Shown here: positions 63,738-64,000 of the stretch, one piece after another
Position numbering within the stretch: position 1 is the first letter of the stretch
Layout of the letters: each line of letters starts with the position of its first letter
Assembly (NCBI RefSeq): GCF_023716485.1
Contig: NZ_CP092418.1
Coordinates: 3,083,001 to 3,147,000 of the forward strand
Length of the DNA: 64,000 nucleotides
Source: Microbulbifer variabilis
Lineage (GTDB): Bacteria; Pseudomonadota; Gammaproteobacteria; Pseudomonadales; Cellvibrionaceae
Reading direction: 5' to 3'
Made by a program: the position numbers and the translations under genes
The notes under the pieces: generated by a model
Databases searched by the model: none
The model's input: only the letters and a program-made list of their open reading frames with translations
What the model was told of the DNA's origin: nothing

Positions 63738-64000
63738 ATGAGGATTCCAATTTACATTCATTTCAGCGAGGACAGCACCTACTTCATTATTATTCACGAA
63801 TACTTCTCAGGGTATACAGGGCTACTGGTTGTTAAATGTGCAAAACATCTGTTACAAGGCGAAAAAGCTAGGTCCGATAAATATTATTTAAAGTTAAAAA
63901 GGCTCTACCATGGGAGTAGAAATCGCTCTCTTTTGAAGTACTCAATAGATTTTCTCAAGGCCTTATTTCTCATTACTGGACTAATTTTGTACAACAGGGG
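63738..64000 (+). CDS. Uncharacterised protein, 3' end beyond the window
   Basis: Open frame from the ATG at 63738 (GGAG nine bases upstream) to the window edge, at least 87 codons with no stop. It begins 'MRIPIYIHFSEDSTYFIIIH' and continues with a Lys-rich helix ('KCAKHLLQGEKARSDKYYLK') and a hydrophobic stretch near the end ('FLKALFLITGLILYN') that could be a membrane helix. No family recognised. Because it is cut by the window end, its size is unknown. Confidence 0.45.
   Translation, partial: MRIPIYIHFSEDSTYFIIIHEYFSGYTGLLVVKCAKHLLQGEKARSDKYYLKLKRLYHGSRNRSLLKYSIDFLKALFLITGLILYNR

Noticed and set aside
1-64000. Search for tRNA/rRNA genes, CRISPR arrays, prophage genes and att sites.
   Set aside because: None recognised by eye; a tRNA/RNA covariance search would be needed to exclude small RNA genes.

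Overview
The window looks like chromosome of a marine, polysaccharide-degrading gammaproteobacterium. A Microbulbifer/Cellvibrionales-type organism is my inference, drawn from the mix of a chitin-active LPMO, a secreted beta-helix protein with a DNRLRE-type module, a umuDC pair with a LexA box, an ECF sigma/ChrR photo-oxidative operon and a 2-oxoacid:ferredoxin oxidoreductase fusion. I see no rRNA, tRNA, CRISPR array, prophage or replication origin.

Layout. 1-4.5 kb: the end of an EamA transporter, then an acyl-CoA synthetase/tautomerase operon divergent from an HxlR regulator, with three copies of a 10-bp element between them. 4.5-8.2 kb: SOS-controlled umuDC, a short MscS channel, and a translationally coupled pair of small membrane-anchored proteins. 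8.3-14 kb: an AraC/GyrI regulator, a membrane-anchored patatin, a secreted Cys-rich peptide and several uncharacterised genes. 14.3-16.9 kb: a large secreted beta-helix protein. 17.0-19.4 kb: a graveyard holding a decayed IS66 element inserted into a decayed IS481-type transposase, followed by a serine-protease-like relic. 19.4-21.3 kb: hipBA with three inverted-repeat operator candidates. 21.5-26.8 kb: a stand-alone NRPS-like synthase (adenylation, carrier, alpha-oxoamine synthase, SCP2-like tail) near a zinc alcohol dehydrogenase. 27.7-34.2 kb: a six-gene minus-strand lipid-modification operon divergent from an ECF sigma factor and its ChrR zinc anti-sigma. 34.3-38.9 kb: an indolepyruvate-type oxidoreductase fusion and a divergent Lrp/AsnC regulator. 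40.5-44.1 kb: an exported FAD oxidase plus carotenoid-oxygenase pair. 44.9-51.4 kb: a GNAT enzyme, a secreted protein, a MocR regulator split at an A6 run, its divergent EamA exporter, and a PI-PLC-like gene wrecked by several frameshifts. 51.8-61.4 kb: hydrolases, a cupin, a lipoprotein, a second patatin, the LPMO, a stand-alone CheD-like protein and an amino acid permease. 61.4-63.4 kb is AT-rich and apparently empty; two small ORFs follow, the last running off the window.

How the genes work together. The clearest functional unit is the sigma/ChrR operon: singlet-oxygen-type stress releases the sigma factor, which would drive a fatty-acid-modifying set (CFA-type methyltransferase, flavoprotein, SDR, DUF1365, DUF2878). 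The most unusual units are the A-T-AOS-SCP2 synthase at 21.5-25.1 kb and the single-domain CheD-like protein at 59.2 kb. Domain names are from recognition of motifs by eye; no database search was run.
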